From positions 345,923 to 409,922 of the forward strand of contig NZ_VCBC01000003.1 of assembly GCF_005843925.1 (NCBI RefSeq): a stretch of DNA of 64,000 bases. The letters run 5' to 3'. Every line of letters starts with the position of its first letter. The first letter of the stretch is position 1. Shown here piece by piece: positions 44,544 through 54,181 of this stretch. Under the pieces are notes generated by a model. It worked only from the letters and a program-made list of their open reading frames with translations, was not told the DNA's origin and did no database searches. The position numbers and the translations under genes were made by a program. The DNA comes from Thalassotalea litorea. GTDB lineage: Bacteria > Pseudomonadota > Gammaproteobacteria > Enterobacterales > Alteromonadaceae.

Positions 44544-45325
44544 GTGAAGGACTTACAATAAACAGCGGTATTTATTCGGGTAATGTTCGGCATCGTCGTC
44601 TCAAGCCGGTATACCATGGATTTAATTACAAGTTATATATGCTGGTTATCGATTTAGATGAGTGGCAACAAGGTCAATTAGAAAATGCTTGGTTGGGTCG
44701 AGCCTGGTACAAACCAATCCGCATTAAGCAAGAAGATTATGTGCAAGGTGAACCGGATGACCTTGGTCAACGTATTCGTTTACAAGTAGAGGCATTGGGT
44801 GGAACCTGGCCCGGTGGTAAGGTGATGATGACCATTCAGGGACGATGTTTCGGGTTGTATTTTAGTCCGGCGAATTTTTTCTTTTGCTATGACAAACATA
44901 ACCAGCCGGTTTACATGTTAGCGGAAGTGAGCAACACGCCGTGGAATGAGCGACATTACTATCTAGTGGATTTAAATTCGGTAGTTCCGACAAAAAAAGC
45001 ATTTCATGTCTCACCATTTATGAGTTTGGATATGTCATACCATTGGCAAGTGAAAGCGCCCAAATTAATGATTGCGTCGACGCTACAGGAACCTCGAAAA
45101 GATTCTTCGAACCAGTTGCTGGTGCATATAGAGAATCACAACAGTGAAAAATTGTTTGATGCCACCATGGCCTTGTCTCGGCAACCATTAACCGCTTCGG
45201 CAATTTTTTCGGTATGGCGTAGCTTACCAGCAATGACATTAAAGATATGCGTCACCATCTACTGGCAAGCCTTGAAGCTTTGGTTGAAGAAGGTGCCTTT
45301 TGTACCTCACAGTACATCTAACTAG
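44531..45325 (+). CDS. DUF1365 family protein
   Basis: A 264-aa protein with the diagnostic start SGNVRHRRLKPVYHGFNYKLYMLVIDLDE, then FGLYFSPANFFFCYD, NTPWNERHYYLVD and KAFHVSPFMSLDMSYHW. DUF1365 proteins lie between an FAD oxidoreductase and a cyclopropane synthase in many proteobacteria. A second in-frame ATG at 44540 forms an ATGA overlap with the upstream stop and may be the real start. Function unknown, probably in membrane lipid modification. Confidence 0.9.
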   Translation: MSVMSEGLTINSGIYSGNVRHRRLKPVYHGFNYKLYMLVIDLDEWQQGQLENAWLGRAWYKPIRIKQEDYVQGEPDDLGQRIRLQVEALGGTWPGGKVMMTIQGRCFGLYFSPANFFFCYDKHNQPVYMLAEVSNTPWNERHYYLVDLNSVVPTKKAFHVSPFMSLDMSYHWQVKAPKLMIASTLQEPRKDSSNQLLVHIENHNSEKLFDATMALSRQPLTASAIFSVWRSLPAMTLKICVTIYWQALKLWLKKVPFVPHSTSN

Positions 45326-45379
45326 TTCGGTATAGTGAGGCGCGGTGCAACTGCAACCCCGTGGTAATAATTTAGCTTG

Positions 45380-46702
45380 ATGATTAAAGAGAGTTTTATT
45401 GTGAAAGCCCTAGAAGCAAATTCACTTCAAATTACGAATCACAACATGAGTCAAAATGCGAGTCAAAACATGGAACAAAATGTGGAACATATAAGCGCGA
45501 TTGTAACTCCAGAGCAGTTAACTTTTATTCAACGTCGCTGTCGGGCTTTAGTACATAGTGCGTTAGCCAAGGTAACTCATGGGCAGCTTGAATTGATCGA
45601 AGGTGACAAGCATTTTCATTTTGGTGTGCAAGGCAGTGATATCAAAGCGCAAATTAAGGTGCATGATGTCAGTGTATACACCAGTTTTGTCAAAGGTGGC
45701 AGTATAGGCGCCTCAGAAGCCTATATCGATAATCGCTGGAGCTGCGATGATCTGACATCTTTGATTCGCATTTTTGCAAGAGCGCAAAAGGTGACCGATT
45801 CTATGGAGTCGAAAATGGCGTGGATTGGTAAAGTGAAAAATGCTTTATTCCATCGTCGTAACCGCAATACCGTATCAGGTTCAAAGCGCAATATCCTCGC
45901 GCACTATGATTTAGGTAATGAACTTTATACGCGCTTTCTGGACGAATCGATGATGTACTCTTCGGCAATTTACCCAAGCGAAGAGGCAACGCTTGCCCAA
46001 GCCCAGCAACATAAGCTGGCGACAATTTGTGAACAATTGCAGTTGGACGACAACGATCACCTGCTTGAAATTGGCACAGGTTGGGGCGGACTGGCGATTT
46101 ATGCCGCGCAAAATTATGGCTGTCGGGTTACTACCACCACAATTTCTGAAGCGCAGTACAACTATGCACAAGCAAAAGTGAACGAGCTAGGCTTACAGGA
46201 TCGGATCACGTTATTGAAAAAAGACTATCGTGAACTGGAAGGGGAGTACGACAAACTGGTTTCGATTGAAATGATTGAAGCGGTGGGACACGAGTACTTT
46301 GATTCCTTTTTTAGCCAGTGTAATGCGCGTTTGAAATCCGGTGGCAAAATGTTGATTCAAGCCATAACCATTGCCGATCAGCGCTTCGATTATTATCGTA
46401 ATAATGTGGATTTTATCCAACGTTATATTTTCCCTGGTGGTTGTCTTCCTTCGATTCAATTGATGAGCCAGCAGATTGCTGATAATACCGAAATGGTGAT
46501 TGAGTCAATATCCGATATTGGCCTGGATTACGCAAGAACGCTCGCGGATTGGCGCCAGGCATTTTTTAAATCCTGGCCGGAACTCAGCCAACTTGGCTAT
46601 GACGACACCTTCAAGCGTTTGTGGACCTATTACTTGTGCTATTGCGAGGGTGCGTTTCTGGAACGTTCTACCAGCACAGTGCATCTCCTCGCTCGCAAAT
46701 AG
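45380..46702 (+). CDS. cfa: Cyclopropane-fatty-acyl-phospholipid synthase family protein
   Basis: A 440-aa SAM-dependent enzyme; a GTG at 45401 is an alternative start. The N-terminal domain (about 30-150) precedes the methyltransferase core with ILAHYDLGNELYTRFLDESMMYSSAIY, SAM motif LEIGTGWGGLAIYAA, SIEMIEAVGHEYFD and FIQRYIFPGGCLPS. It adds a methylene group, or a methyl group in related enzymes, to double bonds of phospholipid acyl chains. Last in the cluster with FAD oxidoreductase and DUF1365. The N-terminus carries a short Asn/Gln-rich run that varies between relatives. Confidence 0.92.
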   Translation: MIKESFIVKALEANSLQITNHNMSQNASQNMEQNVEHISAIVTPEQLTFIQRRCRALVHSALAKVTHGQLELIEGDKHFHFGVQGSDIKAQIKVHDVSVYTSFVKGGSIGASEAYIDNRWSCDDLTSLIRIFARAQKVTDSMESKMAWIGKVKNALFHRRNRNTVSGSKRNILAHYDLGNELYTRFLDESMMYSSAIYPSEEATLAQAQQHKLATICEQLQLDDNDHLLEIGTGWGGLAIYAAQNYGCRVTTTTISEAQYNYAQAKVNELGLQDRITLLKKDYRELEGEYDKLVSIEMIEAVGHEYFDSFFSQCNARLKSGGKMLIQAITIADQRFDYYRNNVDFIQRYIFPGGCLPSIQLMSQQIADNTEMVIESISDIGLDYARTLADWRQAFFKSWPELSQLGYDDTFKRLWTYYLCYCEGAFLERSTSTVHLLARK

Positions 46703-46728
46703 CGTCCCCGTCCATAGTGGCGGCGCAT

Positions 46729-47301
46729 TTATTTCATCAGAGCTTGTAGCTGGGCAAGATATTGTTGATATCCTTGACGATCAAAGTTATCAGACAACTC
46801 ATTCATAAACCCATGCAAGTACTCGCTGTTTGTGACGTTTACGTTTTCCACGTCCACAAGTGACGTTGCAAGGGCGCTGATACTAAAATGTGGTTCCGAA
46901 CAAGGCAGGACAATGTTGGTTGGCACACAAGGCACACTAACCGGCATATGACGTATTTGCGAACCGTAAAATAATAGCGCCGCTGTTTGCAGGCTCTTTC
47001 CCTGCAGCGACTTAGGTGGTTGCTGAGTCAGGCACCTCCATAGCGCTGACGCACCGACACTAAAGCCAATGAGAATTTGATCTTTGTTGGCCGCCTGCGA
47101 CAAATAACCCGCGATAATATCGGCATAACGGTTAACACCGACATGCTGTTGAAAGTGCTGATAGGCAGCTGTTTCATTGGTAAAATTCTGAGCAATACCG
47201 TCATAGGGATCGATTATGAACAATGACCCACCCAATCGATCATTCATGGCGTGCACCGCAGGAGTTGTGCCGAATATATCGGTGATTAAGAATCCTTGCA
47301 T
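46729..47301 (-). CDS. Dienelactone hydrolase-like alpha/beta hydrolase
   Basis: A 190-aa protein facing the cfa gene. It opens GFLITDIFGTTPAVHAM, and has a nucleophile-elbow type motif ILIGFSVGASALWRC near residue 80, followed by AALLFYGSQI, as in short dienelactone hydrolase-like proteins. The third catalytic residue may be the His in YLHGFMN near residue 165. Substrate is unknown. It is not part of the cluster operon because it lies on the other strand. Confidence 0.6.
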   Translation of the reverse strand: MQGFLITDIFGTTPAVHAMNDRLGGSLFIIDPYDGIAQNFTNETAAYQHFQQHVGVNRYADIIAGYLSQAANKDQILIGFSVGASALWRCLTQQPPKSLQGKSLQTAALLFYGSQIRHMPVSVPCVPTNIVLPCSEPHFSISALATSLVDVENVNVTNSEYLHGFMNELSDNFDRQGYQQYLAQLQALMK

Positions 47302-47342
47302 GACTGTAACCTTCCCATAAACTCAGAGCCCATAGCTTTAAA

Positions 47343-47394
47343 CACTTAATTTAAGAACTTAATTTAAGCACTTAATTTAAGGGCTTGATTTAAT
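47343..47394. repeat. 13-bp AT-rich tandem repeat (CACTTAATTTAAG)
   Basis: Three near-exact units and one degenerate unit, followed by a reverse complement of part of the unit (TTAAGTGCTT at 47403-47412), so the DNA or RNA can fold into a long hairpin. Lies in the 474-bp gap before gcvT. The gap holds no ORF. Confidence 0.8.
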
Positions 47395-47671
47395 TAACGA
47401 ATTTAAGTGCTTAAGTAAAAAGTGATACATCACTATATCAGACAGCCCCTAGATTGTTCATGCTGTATTGGTTGTTATTCTGGTGCGATAAGGGGATGTC
47501 CACTATTTCGCTAGCGCGACCTTGCAGGTGATTCCGGGGGAAGTTTGTTTTTATTGTTGATTGATATCCGGGATTATCCTGAATTTAATTTTGACAGGTC
47601 ACGATTATCCAAATTAAATATGGAACTAAAGGTTTATTCGGCTTTTTATTTTAAAAGTGCGTAACTACTCA

Positions 47672-47700
47672 TTGATCCTTATACTTTGTGGGCGTATAAT
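47672..47700 (+). promoter_or_regulatory. Sigma-70 promoter of the gcv genes
   Basis: TTGATC (47672-47677), 17 bp, TATAAT (47695-47700) is a near-consensus promoter 74 bp before the gcvT ATG. The leader of roughly 70 nt shows no glycine-riboswitch motif. Confidence 0.7.
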
Positions 47701-47774
47701 TTTTGGCAATTTTTTAAGTAGGCAAAACGCCTGTTCATAATCGATAAAATCCGAGTAGATTTAAGTGACCTCTT

Positions 47775-48863
47775 ATGACAAATAAAACGGTATTACACGC
47801 CAAACATCTTGAAGCTGGCGCCAAAATGGTGGATTTCTATGGTTGGGAAATGCCAATCAATTATGGTTCACAAATCGAAGAGCACCATGCAGTGCGTACC
47901 GATGCTGGTATGTTTGATGTGTCTCACATGACGATTGTTGATGTCCAGGGTGCGGATGCAAAAGCATTCCTGCGTCGCTTAGTGATTAACGATGTCGTTA
48001 AATTGGAAGTTGCCGGTAAAGCACTTTACACCGGTATGTGTAATGAACAAGGCGGTGTGATTGATGATCTGATCGTCTATTACTACACCGATACGGAATA
48101 CCGTTTAGTGGTTAACTCCGCAACGCGTGAAAAAGATTTGGCCTGGATCAACAAGCAGTCTGAAGGCTTTACCGTGACCGTTACTGAGCGTCCTGAATTT
48201 GCGATGATTGCCATTCAAGGCCCACAGGCAAAAGCGAAGGTTGCTACCTTATTAGATGCTGAGCAAACCGCAGCGGTTGATGGCATGAAGCCATTTTTCA
48301 GCGTACAAGCCGGCGATTTATTTATCGCAACGACCGGTTACACCGGTGAGAATGGCTATGAAATCGCCTTACCAGCAGATATGGCGGCAGACTTTTGGCA
48401 ACAATTATTAGATGCCGGCGTGAAACCTGCCGGTCTTGGCGCCCGTGATACCTTGCGTCTGGAAGCTGGTATGAACTTATACGGTTTGGATATGGACGAG
48501 AGTGTTTCGCCATTAGCAGCAAACATGGCCTGGACCATTAGTTGGGAACCAGAAGATCGTAATTTTATCGGTCGTGATGTATTAGCCGCACAACGAGCTG
48601 CCGGCGACCAGCCGAAGCTTGTCGGTTTAGTGCTTACTGAGAAAGGCGTTTTACGCTCTGGTTTGAAGGTTGTATCCGAGCAAGGTGAAGGTGTGATCAC
48701 ATCTGGCACTTTCTCTCCAACTCTAGGTCATAGTATTGCCATGGCACGCGTACCACGCGCTGTGAAAATAGGCGATACAGTTCAGGTTGAAATGCGTAAG
48801 AAACTGGTGAATGTTGAAGTCATTAAGCCAAGTTTTGTACGCAATGGTAAAAAAGTTTTCTAA
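47775..48863 (+). CDS. gcvT: Aminomethyltransferase, glycine cleavage T protein
   Basis: A 362-aa protein of the glycine cleavage system. It transfers the methylene of the aminomethyl-lipoyl group on GcvH to tetrahydrofolate, releasing ammonia. Typical motifs are [14 protein letters not shown] near the start, [32 protein letters not shown] and [18 protein letters not shown]. It is followed by gcvH and gcvP on the same strand, with a clear promoter upstream. Confidence 0.97.
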   Translation: MTNKTVLHAKHLEAGAKMVDFYGWEMPINYGSQIEEHHAVRTDAGMFDVSHMTIVDVQGADAKAFLRRLVINDVVKLEVAGKALYTGMCNEQGGVIDDLIVYYYTDTEYRLVVNSATREKDLAWINKQSEGFTVTVTERPEFAMIAIQGPQAKAKVATLLDAEQTAAVDGMKPFFSVQAGDLFIATTGYTGENGYEIALPADMAADFWQQLLDAGVKPAGLGARDTLRLEAGMNLYGLDMDESVSPLAANMAWTISWEPEDRNFIGRDVLAAQRAAGDQPKLVGLVLTEKGVLRSGLKVVSEQGEGVITSGTFSPTLGHSIAMARVPRAVKIGDTVQVEMRKKLVNVEVIKPSFVRNGKKVF

Positions 48864-48964
48864 ACTAAACCTAACGCGTTTACACTAAGGTCGGCCGGGG
48901 TTGATTAGGTCCTCAGCCTGGAATTATAAACAGATTTAAAATCATTTATTTTTAGGAACACAAA

Positions 48965-49354
48965 ATGAGCAACATTCCTTCTGAATTGAAATATGCGTCG
49001 TCCCACGAATGGGTACGTAACGAAGGTGACGGCACGGTAACTGTTGGTATCACCGAACACGCCCAAGAGCTACTAGGCGACATGGTATTTGTTGAATTGC
49101 CGGAAGTTGGCGATCAAATTAGCACCGGTGATGATGTTGCTGTCGCAGAATCTGTGAAAGCCGCTTCAGATATTTATGCACCTGTCAGTGGTGAAGTTGT
49201 TGGTATTAACGAAGATCTGGAAGATAGCCCAGAGCTTGTTAACTCTGACGCATTTGGTGATGGTTGGATGTTCCGAGTGAAACTGGACGATGCCAGCGAG
49301 TTGGACGCACTATTGGATGCGGAAGGCTACCAAAACGTTGTTGATGAAGATTAA
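48965..49354 (+). CDS. gcvH: Glycine cleavage system H protein
   Basis: A 129-aa lipoyl carrier. The start [13 protein letters not shown], then [22 protein letters not shown], and the lipoyl lysine in [16 protein letters not shown] are diagnostic. It shuttles the aminomethyl group from GcvP to GcvT and the reduced lipoyl to the L protein. The gap of 101 bp to gcvT and the terminator after it suggest partial termination or attenuated read-through into gcvP. Confidence 0.97.
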   Translation: MSNIPSELKYASSHEWVRNEGDGTVTVGITEHAQELLGDMVFVELPEVGDQISTGDDVAVAESVKAASDIYAPVSGEVVGINEDLEDSPELVNSDAFGDGWMFRVKLDDASELDALLDAEGYQNVVDED

Positions 49355-49374
49355 TCAACAATATTAATATGTTA

Positions 49375-49419
49375 AAGCCCTGGACTATGAATTAGCGTAA
49401 TCCGGGGCTTGTTGTTTTT
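49375..49419 (+). terminator. Terminator-like hairpin between gcvH and gcvP
   Basis: Arms AAGCCCTGGA (49375-49384) and TCCGGGGCTT (49401-49410) with one G-T pair, then a T-rich stretch to 49419. It may reduce gcvP transcription relative to gcvT-gcvH, or gcvP may have its own promoter. Confidence 0.75.
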
Positions 49420-49499
49420 AACGGCTTTCGGTTTTTGCACACTTATCGTCAAAAATTCACACCGTTTGATTTAAAACCTTTATTCGGGACCTGTTGTTT

Positions 49500-52394
49500 A
49501 TGTCTACTCTATCGTTGACACAATTAGAACAAACTCAAGATTTTATTCGCCGTCATATTGGCCCTGATGCCGAACAGACCACTGCCATGCTTAATGAGAT
49601 TGGTGCGGATTCGGTTGATGCGTTAATTGATGAAATCGTACCATCAAGTATTCGCCTGTCTGACTTACCTAATATCAACGAAAGCAAGACAGAAGTAAAA
49701 GCCCTTAGCGACTTAAAAGTATTGGCCAGTGAAAACACGGTAAATACCTCATATATCGGATTAGGCTACTTCCCAACGCTGACTCCTAACGTTATTTTGC
49801 GTAATGTTTTGGAAAATCCAGGTTGGTACACGGCCTATACCCCGTATCAGCCAGAAATTGCCCAGGGTCGTTTAGAATCCTTGTTGAACTATCAACAAAT
49901 GTGTATCGACCTGACAGGTCTTGAACTTGCCAGTGCCTCATTACTGGATGAAGGAACCGCAGCAGCAGAAGCCATGGCGCTTGCTAAGCGTGTTTCCAAG
50001 AACAAAAAATCCAACCTGTTCTTTGTTGCCGATAGTGTCTACCCACAAACCATGGACGTGGTAAAACAGCGTGCCGAGATGTTTGGTTTTGATATTGTTG
50101 TAGGCGCTGCAGAAACGGCGGCGGAACACGATATTTTCGGTGCGTTATTGCAATACCCAGGTGCGGAAGGTGAAATCACCGATATCAGCACTATTATTGC
50201 TGACGTACAGGCGAAAAAAGGTATCGTTGCCGTTGCTGCCGATATCATGAGCCTGGTTATGTTAAAAGCACCAGGTGAGCTAGGCGCGGATGCGGTCATC
50301 GGTTCATCACAACGCTTTGGTGTGCCTATGGGCTACGGTGGTCCACACGCGGCATTCTTTACCACCAAAGATAAGCACAAGCGTTCATTGCCAGGTCGTA
50401 TTATTGGTGTTTCTAAAGACACCCGTGGCAACAATGCATTGCGTATGGCAATGCAGACCCGTGAACAACATATCCGTCGTGAAAAAGCCAATTCCAACAT
50501 TTGTACGGCGCAGGTGTTACTTGCCAATATGGCCGCGTTCTATGCGGTATACCATGGCCCTAAAGGTCTGAAAACCATTGCTAATCGGATCCATCGCTTT
50601 ACCGATATTCTATGTCTAGGTACAGCGACTAAAGGTTTAACCGCAATTCATCAGAACTACTTTGATACCTTAACCTTTGCGGTTGATAACAAAGATGAGA
50701 TTGTTACCCGTGCTTTGGCAACTGGCGTTAACCTGCGTGTTGATCAAGACGGTAAAGTTGGCATTTCACTCGATGAAACCACTAACCGTGATGACATTCA
50801 CCAGTTATTCGACATCTTACTAGGCGAAGGCCATGGCCTTGATGTGGCGGATCTTGATGCGAAAATCCTTGAGTGTGGTCATTCTTCAATTCCAGCAGAA
50901 TTGGTTCGCGAATCTGAGTTCTTAACCCACCCGGTATTTAACTCGTATCACAGCGAAACTGAGATGCTGCGTTACATCAAAAAGCTTGAAAACAAAGATT
51001 TGGCATTGAACCACTCAATGATCTCTTTGGGCTCTTGTACCATGAAGCTAAATGCTACCGCACAGATGATCCCGGTTAGCTGGCCTGAATTTGCCAATAT
51101 GCATCCATTTGCGCCACTTGAGCAGGCAACAGGTTACACCAAGATGATCAACGAGCTGGGCGACTGGTTGGTTGAACTTACCGGTTATGATGATATCTCG
51201 ATGCAACCGAATTCCGGTGCTCAGGGTGAATACGCGGGTCTGATCGCAATTCATAAATATCATGAGAGCCGTGGTGATGCGCACCGTAATATTTGTTTGA
51301 TCCCATCGTCGGCACACGGGACGAACCCAGCATCGGCACAGATGGTTGGTATGAAAGTTGTGGTTGTCGATTGTGACAAACAAGGTAACGTTGATTTGGT
51401 TGATTTGAAAACCAAAGCCGAAGAAATGGCTGACAACCTATCCTGTATCATGATCACTTATCCATCGACTCACGGTGTATATGAAGAAACCATCAAAGAA
51501 ATCTGTGACATCGTTCACGAACACGGTGGTCAGGTATACCTCGATGGCGCCAACATGAACGCTCAGGTGGGTATTACGTCACCTGGCTTTATCGGAGCTG
51601 ACGTATCACACCTTAATTTGCACAAAACCTTCGCCATTCCACATGGCGGTGGTGGTCCAGGTATGGGCCCAATCGGGGTGAAATCTCACCTTGCGCCATT
51701 CTTGCCAGGTCATGCACTAGTTGATTTTGACAGCGAACTGAAAGGTAACGGTGCGGTTTCTGCAGCACCATTTGGTAGTGCCGGTATCCTGTGTATTTCC
51801 TATATGTATATTGCATTGCTAGGTAAACAAGGTGTTACCGATTCCACCAAGTACGCAATCACTAACGCTAACTACTTAGCGCATCAGTTAAGTCAGCATT
51901 ACCCGATTCTTTATACCGGTAATAACGGTCGTGTTGCCCACGAATGTATTGTTGATTTGCGCCCATTAAAAGAAGCGTCTGGCATCACTGAAATGGATGT
52001 AGCTAAGCGTTTAATGGACTATGGTTTCCACGCTCCAACTATGTCATTCCCGGTTGCCGGTACCTTGATGATCGAGCCGACCGAGTCGGAATCGAAAGTT
52101 GAGTTAGACAGATTTATTGAAGCGATGACCTGTATTCGTGATGAAATCCGCAAGGTAGAGCAGGGCGAATGGACACTTGAAGACAATCCGCTTCACAATG
52201 CACCGCACACGCTAGCGGATATCACCGATACCAATTGGGATCGAGCTTATACGATAGCGGAAGCCGTATTCCCGGTAGCAGCTGCGGCGGCTAACAAATT
52301 CTGGCCAACAGTAAACCGTATCGATGACGTATACGGCGATCGTAACCTGATTTGTTCATGTCCTGCGGTTGAGACGTATATCGATAGCGAATAA
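49500..52394 (+). CDS. gcvP: Glycine dehydrogenase (decarboxylating), P protein
   Basis: The ATG at 49500 is preferred over a TTG two codons upstream. The 964-aa protein has the usual fused layout: N-terminal half with [29 protein letters not shown] and [20 protein letters not shown], and C-terminal half with [35 protein letters not shown] and the PLP lysine in [19 protein letters not shown]. It decarboxylates glycine and loads the aminomethyl group on GcvH. Confidence 0.97.
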   Translation: MSTLSLTQLEQTQDFIRRHIGPDAEQTTAMLNEIGADSVDALIDEIVPSSIRLSDLPNINESKTEVKALSDLKVLASENTVNTSYIGLGYFPTLTPNVILRNVLENPGWYTAYTPYQPEIAQGRLESLLNYQQMCIDLTGLELASASLLDEGTAAAEAMALAKRVSKNKKSNLFFVADSVYPQTMDVVKQRAEMFGFDIVVGAAETAAEHDIFGALLQYPGAEGEITDISTIIADVQAKKGIVAVAADIMSLVMLKAPGELGADAVIGSSQRFGVPMGYGGPHAAFFTTKDKHKRSLPGRIIGVSKDTRGNNALRMAMQTREQHIRREKANSNICTAQVLLANMAAFYAVYHGPKGLKTIANRIHRFTDILCLGTATKGLTAIHQNYFDTLTFAVDNKDEIVTRALATGVNLRVDQDGKVGISLDETTNRDDIHQLFDILLGEGHGLDVADLDAKILECGHSSIPAELVRESEFLTHPVFNSYHSETEMLRYIKKLENKDLALNHSMISLGSCTMKLNATAQMIPVSWPEFANMHPFAPLEQATGYTKMINELGDWLVELTGYDDISMQPNSGAQGEYAGLIAIHKYHESRGDAHRNICLIPSSAHGTNPASAQMVGMKVVVVDCDKQGNVDLVDLKTKAEEMADNLSCIMITYPSTHGVYEETIKEICDIVHEHGGQVYLDGANMNAQVGITSPGFIGADVSHLNLHKTFAIPHGGGGPGMGPIGVKSHLAPFLPGHALVDFDSELKGNGAVSAAPFGSAGILCISYMYIALLGKQGVTDSTKYAITNANYLAHQLSQHYPILYTGNNGRVAHECIVDLRPLKEASGITEMDVAKRLMDYGFHAPTMSFPVAGTLMIEPTESESKVELDRFIEAMTCIRDEIRKVEQGEWTLEDNPLHNAPHTLADITDTNWDRAYTIAEAVFPVAAAAANKFWPTVNRIDDVYGDRNLICSCPAVETYIDSE

Positions 52395-52441
52395 CGACAC
52401 TCAAGCGCAGTAGACGATAGCCTTAATCTGCAAGCATTTAG

Positions 52442-52477
52442 AACGAGCCTTTTGCTAACGCACAGGCTCGTTTTTTA
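52442..52477 (+). terminator. Rho-independent terminator of gcvP
   Basis: Arms AACGAGCCT (52442-52450) and AGGCTCGTT (52464-52472) around a 13-nt loop, with a run of T. It lies 47 bp after the gcvP stop. Confidence 0.9.
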
Positions 52478-52506
52478 TTGAGCTCGTTGTTTTAGTTGGT
52501 TTCTGC

Positions 52507-52725
52507 TTATTTAGTTTGTTTAGCCTGAGCAGTAAACTCGTTCAAGTAATCGATATCCTGCTCTTCTTTACGAATACCTACAAATATTTGTTTGTTGATA
52601 CCATGCTCGCCAAAGCGCAGGCTTTGGATTGGCATGGATATAGAGTACTCATCCACAAGCCAGCCGGGCAGGGCACACAAGCCGCGGCCGGCGGCAACCA
52701 TCTGCAACATGATTACTGTGGTAGT
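52507..52725 (-). pseudogene. C-terminal remnant of a LysR-family regulator (MetR-like)
   Basis: About 72 codons of LysR-type C-terminal sequence remain: TTVIMLQMVAAGRGLCALPGWLVDEYS, then FGEHGINKQIFVGIRKEEQ and a final helix. The helix-turn-helix and most of the effector domain are missing. The minus-strand frame stays open upstream to a stop at 52798-52800, but the sequence there no longer looks like LysR, so homology ends near 52725, the edge of an AT-rich islet. MetR-type regulators share this QMVAA-G-ALP motif. The rest of the gene was probably lost when the islet arrived. Confidence 0.65.
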
Positions 52726-52788
52726 CCCACCATTAAAAGTTGCTTGACCATTCCATTTTTGATACGAATCAAAAGTGGGAGGACTAAC

Positions 52789-53831
52789 ATTAGAGCCCTA
52801 TCTATAAGTAATATAGAGAAATATTTATACAGTTAGCTAAAAGATATCAAAGAATTATTGATCCTCGTGAGGTTTCGGGAGATCAAATACAAGCGATTTT
52901 GGATTGTGGAGAAAGCCCTGTCATTCAATTTAGTGAACCAATGTATACAAAACGTTTGCTACAGCAAGTAAATGAGTTGTGTATACAGTACAAACAGTTT
53001 CTGGAAGTTAGGTTTTATGGTCACTATTCACATGGGTTTGATGCCAAGTGGCTTGCATATATTCCAGCAGTAGAAAACTTGTCTCTTGATGCGCTGTTAG
53101 AAATAGAACACATAGAGAACCTGTATCATTTAGAAAATTTAAAGATTCTGTCCTTTGGAGTTTTTGAGTTTTCCGACAAGGATTTCCTAAAAAATATAAA
53201 ACTGACAGGGCTTAAGGAGTTTAGCCTATCGGAAAGTAGGAAAAAGAACATTGATTTAAGACCACTAGAGAATGCAACATCACTTAACAAATTGTGTGTC
53301 GTAGGACACTCTAAAAATATTGAATCTATTAATTCAATACAGCAATTAAAACATGTGATACTGAGCCAAATCAGTAAAAAAGTATCTTTAGAATTTCTTA
53401 ATAGATTAGAAAACTTGGAAGAACTAGAAGTCATTCTTGGTGGCAGAGATAACGTTAATGAGGTAACGATCCCAACATTAAAAACTTTACGAATTTTACG
53501 AGTTAGGAATTTCAATCAGATTTCTGACTTAAGTCGATTCCCAAAATTAGAGTGTCTCCACATTGAAGATCAAACTAAATTAGAGTCTATTGATTTGTCA
53601 GGCATTAGCCTCAAGCGATTGCTTATTGATAATTGTAAAAATCTTACAGAACTTATTGAGTTAGAATCTCAACAGGAATTGTTTTGGGTAGGCTTAAGTA
53701 GAACAAAACTAGACCTAAACGACCTGAAAATATTTGAATGGCCTAGTTCACTTAAAGTTATTTCATTGTCGGGTGGTAGCAATAAGTGGAATGAATCTTG
53801 TAAAAAATTTTTAACTCAAAAGGTTACGTAG
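52789..53831 (+). pseudogene. Leucine-rich-repeat protein gene, apparent start-codon loss and frameshift
   Basis: The intact frame from 52899 (TTG) to 53831 encodes about 310 residues with LRR-like repeats of about 20-23 aa (for example LENLYHLENLKILSF, LENATSLNKLCVVG, LNRLENLEELEVI, IPTLKTLRILRV, LSRFPKLECLHI). The same frame stays open upstream to 52812 without a start codon and encodes likely domain sequence (QLAKRYQRIIDPREV). An alternative frame from ATT at 52789, 6 bp after GGGAGG, runs into it if one base is restored near 52829. This suggests a gene inactivated by a start mutation and a one-base deletion. Codon use is AT-rich, unlike its neighbours. The role is unknown; such LRR proteins sometimes act as immunity or interaction proteins. 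Confidence 0.5.
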
Positions 53832-54181
53832 CTCACCCTCACGACTTGGATTTTAATATTTAGTTGTAATAAAGGAATTACTTTTTTAACCACTCACAAA
53901 ATTAAAAAATTTATTAGGCTAGAGTCACTAGAACTATTGACCTGCTCATAAACTCTATTCAATCTTTGGCTTCAAAAAAATCCTTATAAATTATACGTCG
54001 AACTCGCAAATTTAATTCGACTAAGACAAGTGGACAATACTTCACCCTTAAAAATAAACCACTGGTCTATTTTTACTTGCCTATCGCAATCTTTGCGAGG
54101 ATTGTTGTATAAATAACGAATACTTATCGCAACCAATAATTTCAGAACTGTCTGAACATTTTGACTAGAAAGAGAAACAGA
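53832..54181. other. AT-rich intergenic region after the LRR gene
   Basis: No gene is supported in these 350 bp. The stretch is AT-rich, as is the LRR gene, and probably contains the right edge of the islet and the promoter of the gamma-glutamyltransferase gene. No second part of the LysR gene is seen here. Confidence 0.45.

Noticed and set aside
47460..47774. Possible glycine riboswitch before gcvT
   Set aside because: The conserved purine-rich core and paired stems of glycine aptamers are not visible, and the leader after the predicted promoter is only about 70 nt.
52711..52880. attC-like or insertion-sequence end at the left edge of the LRR islet
   Set aside because: A small hairpin (TTTTGAT-ACG-AATCAAAA) is present but the attC core sites and any transposase or target duplication are missing.
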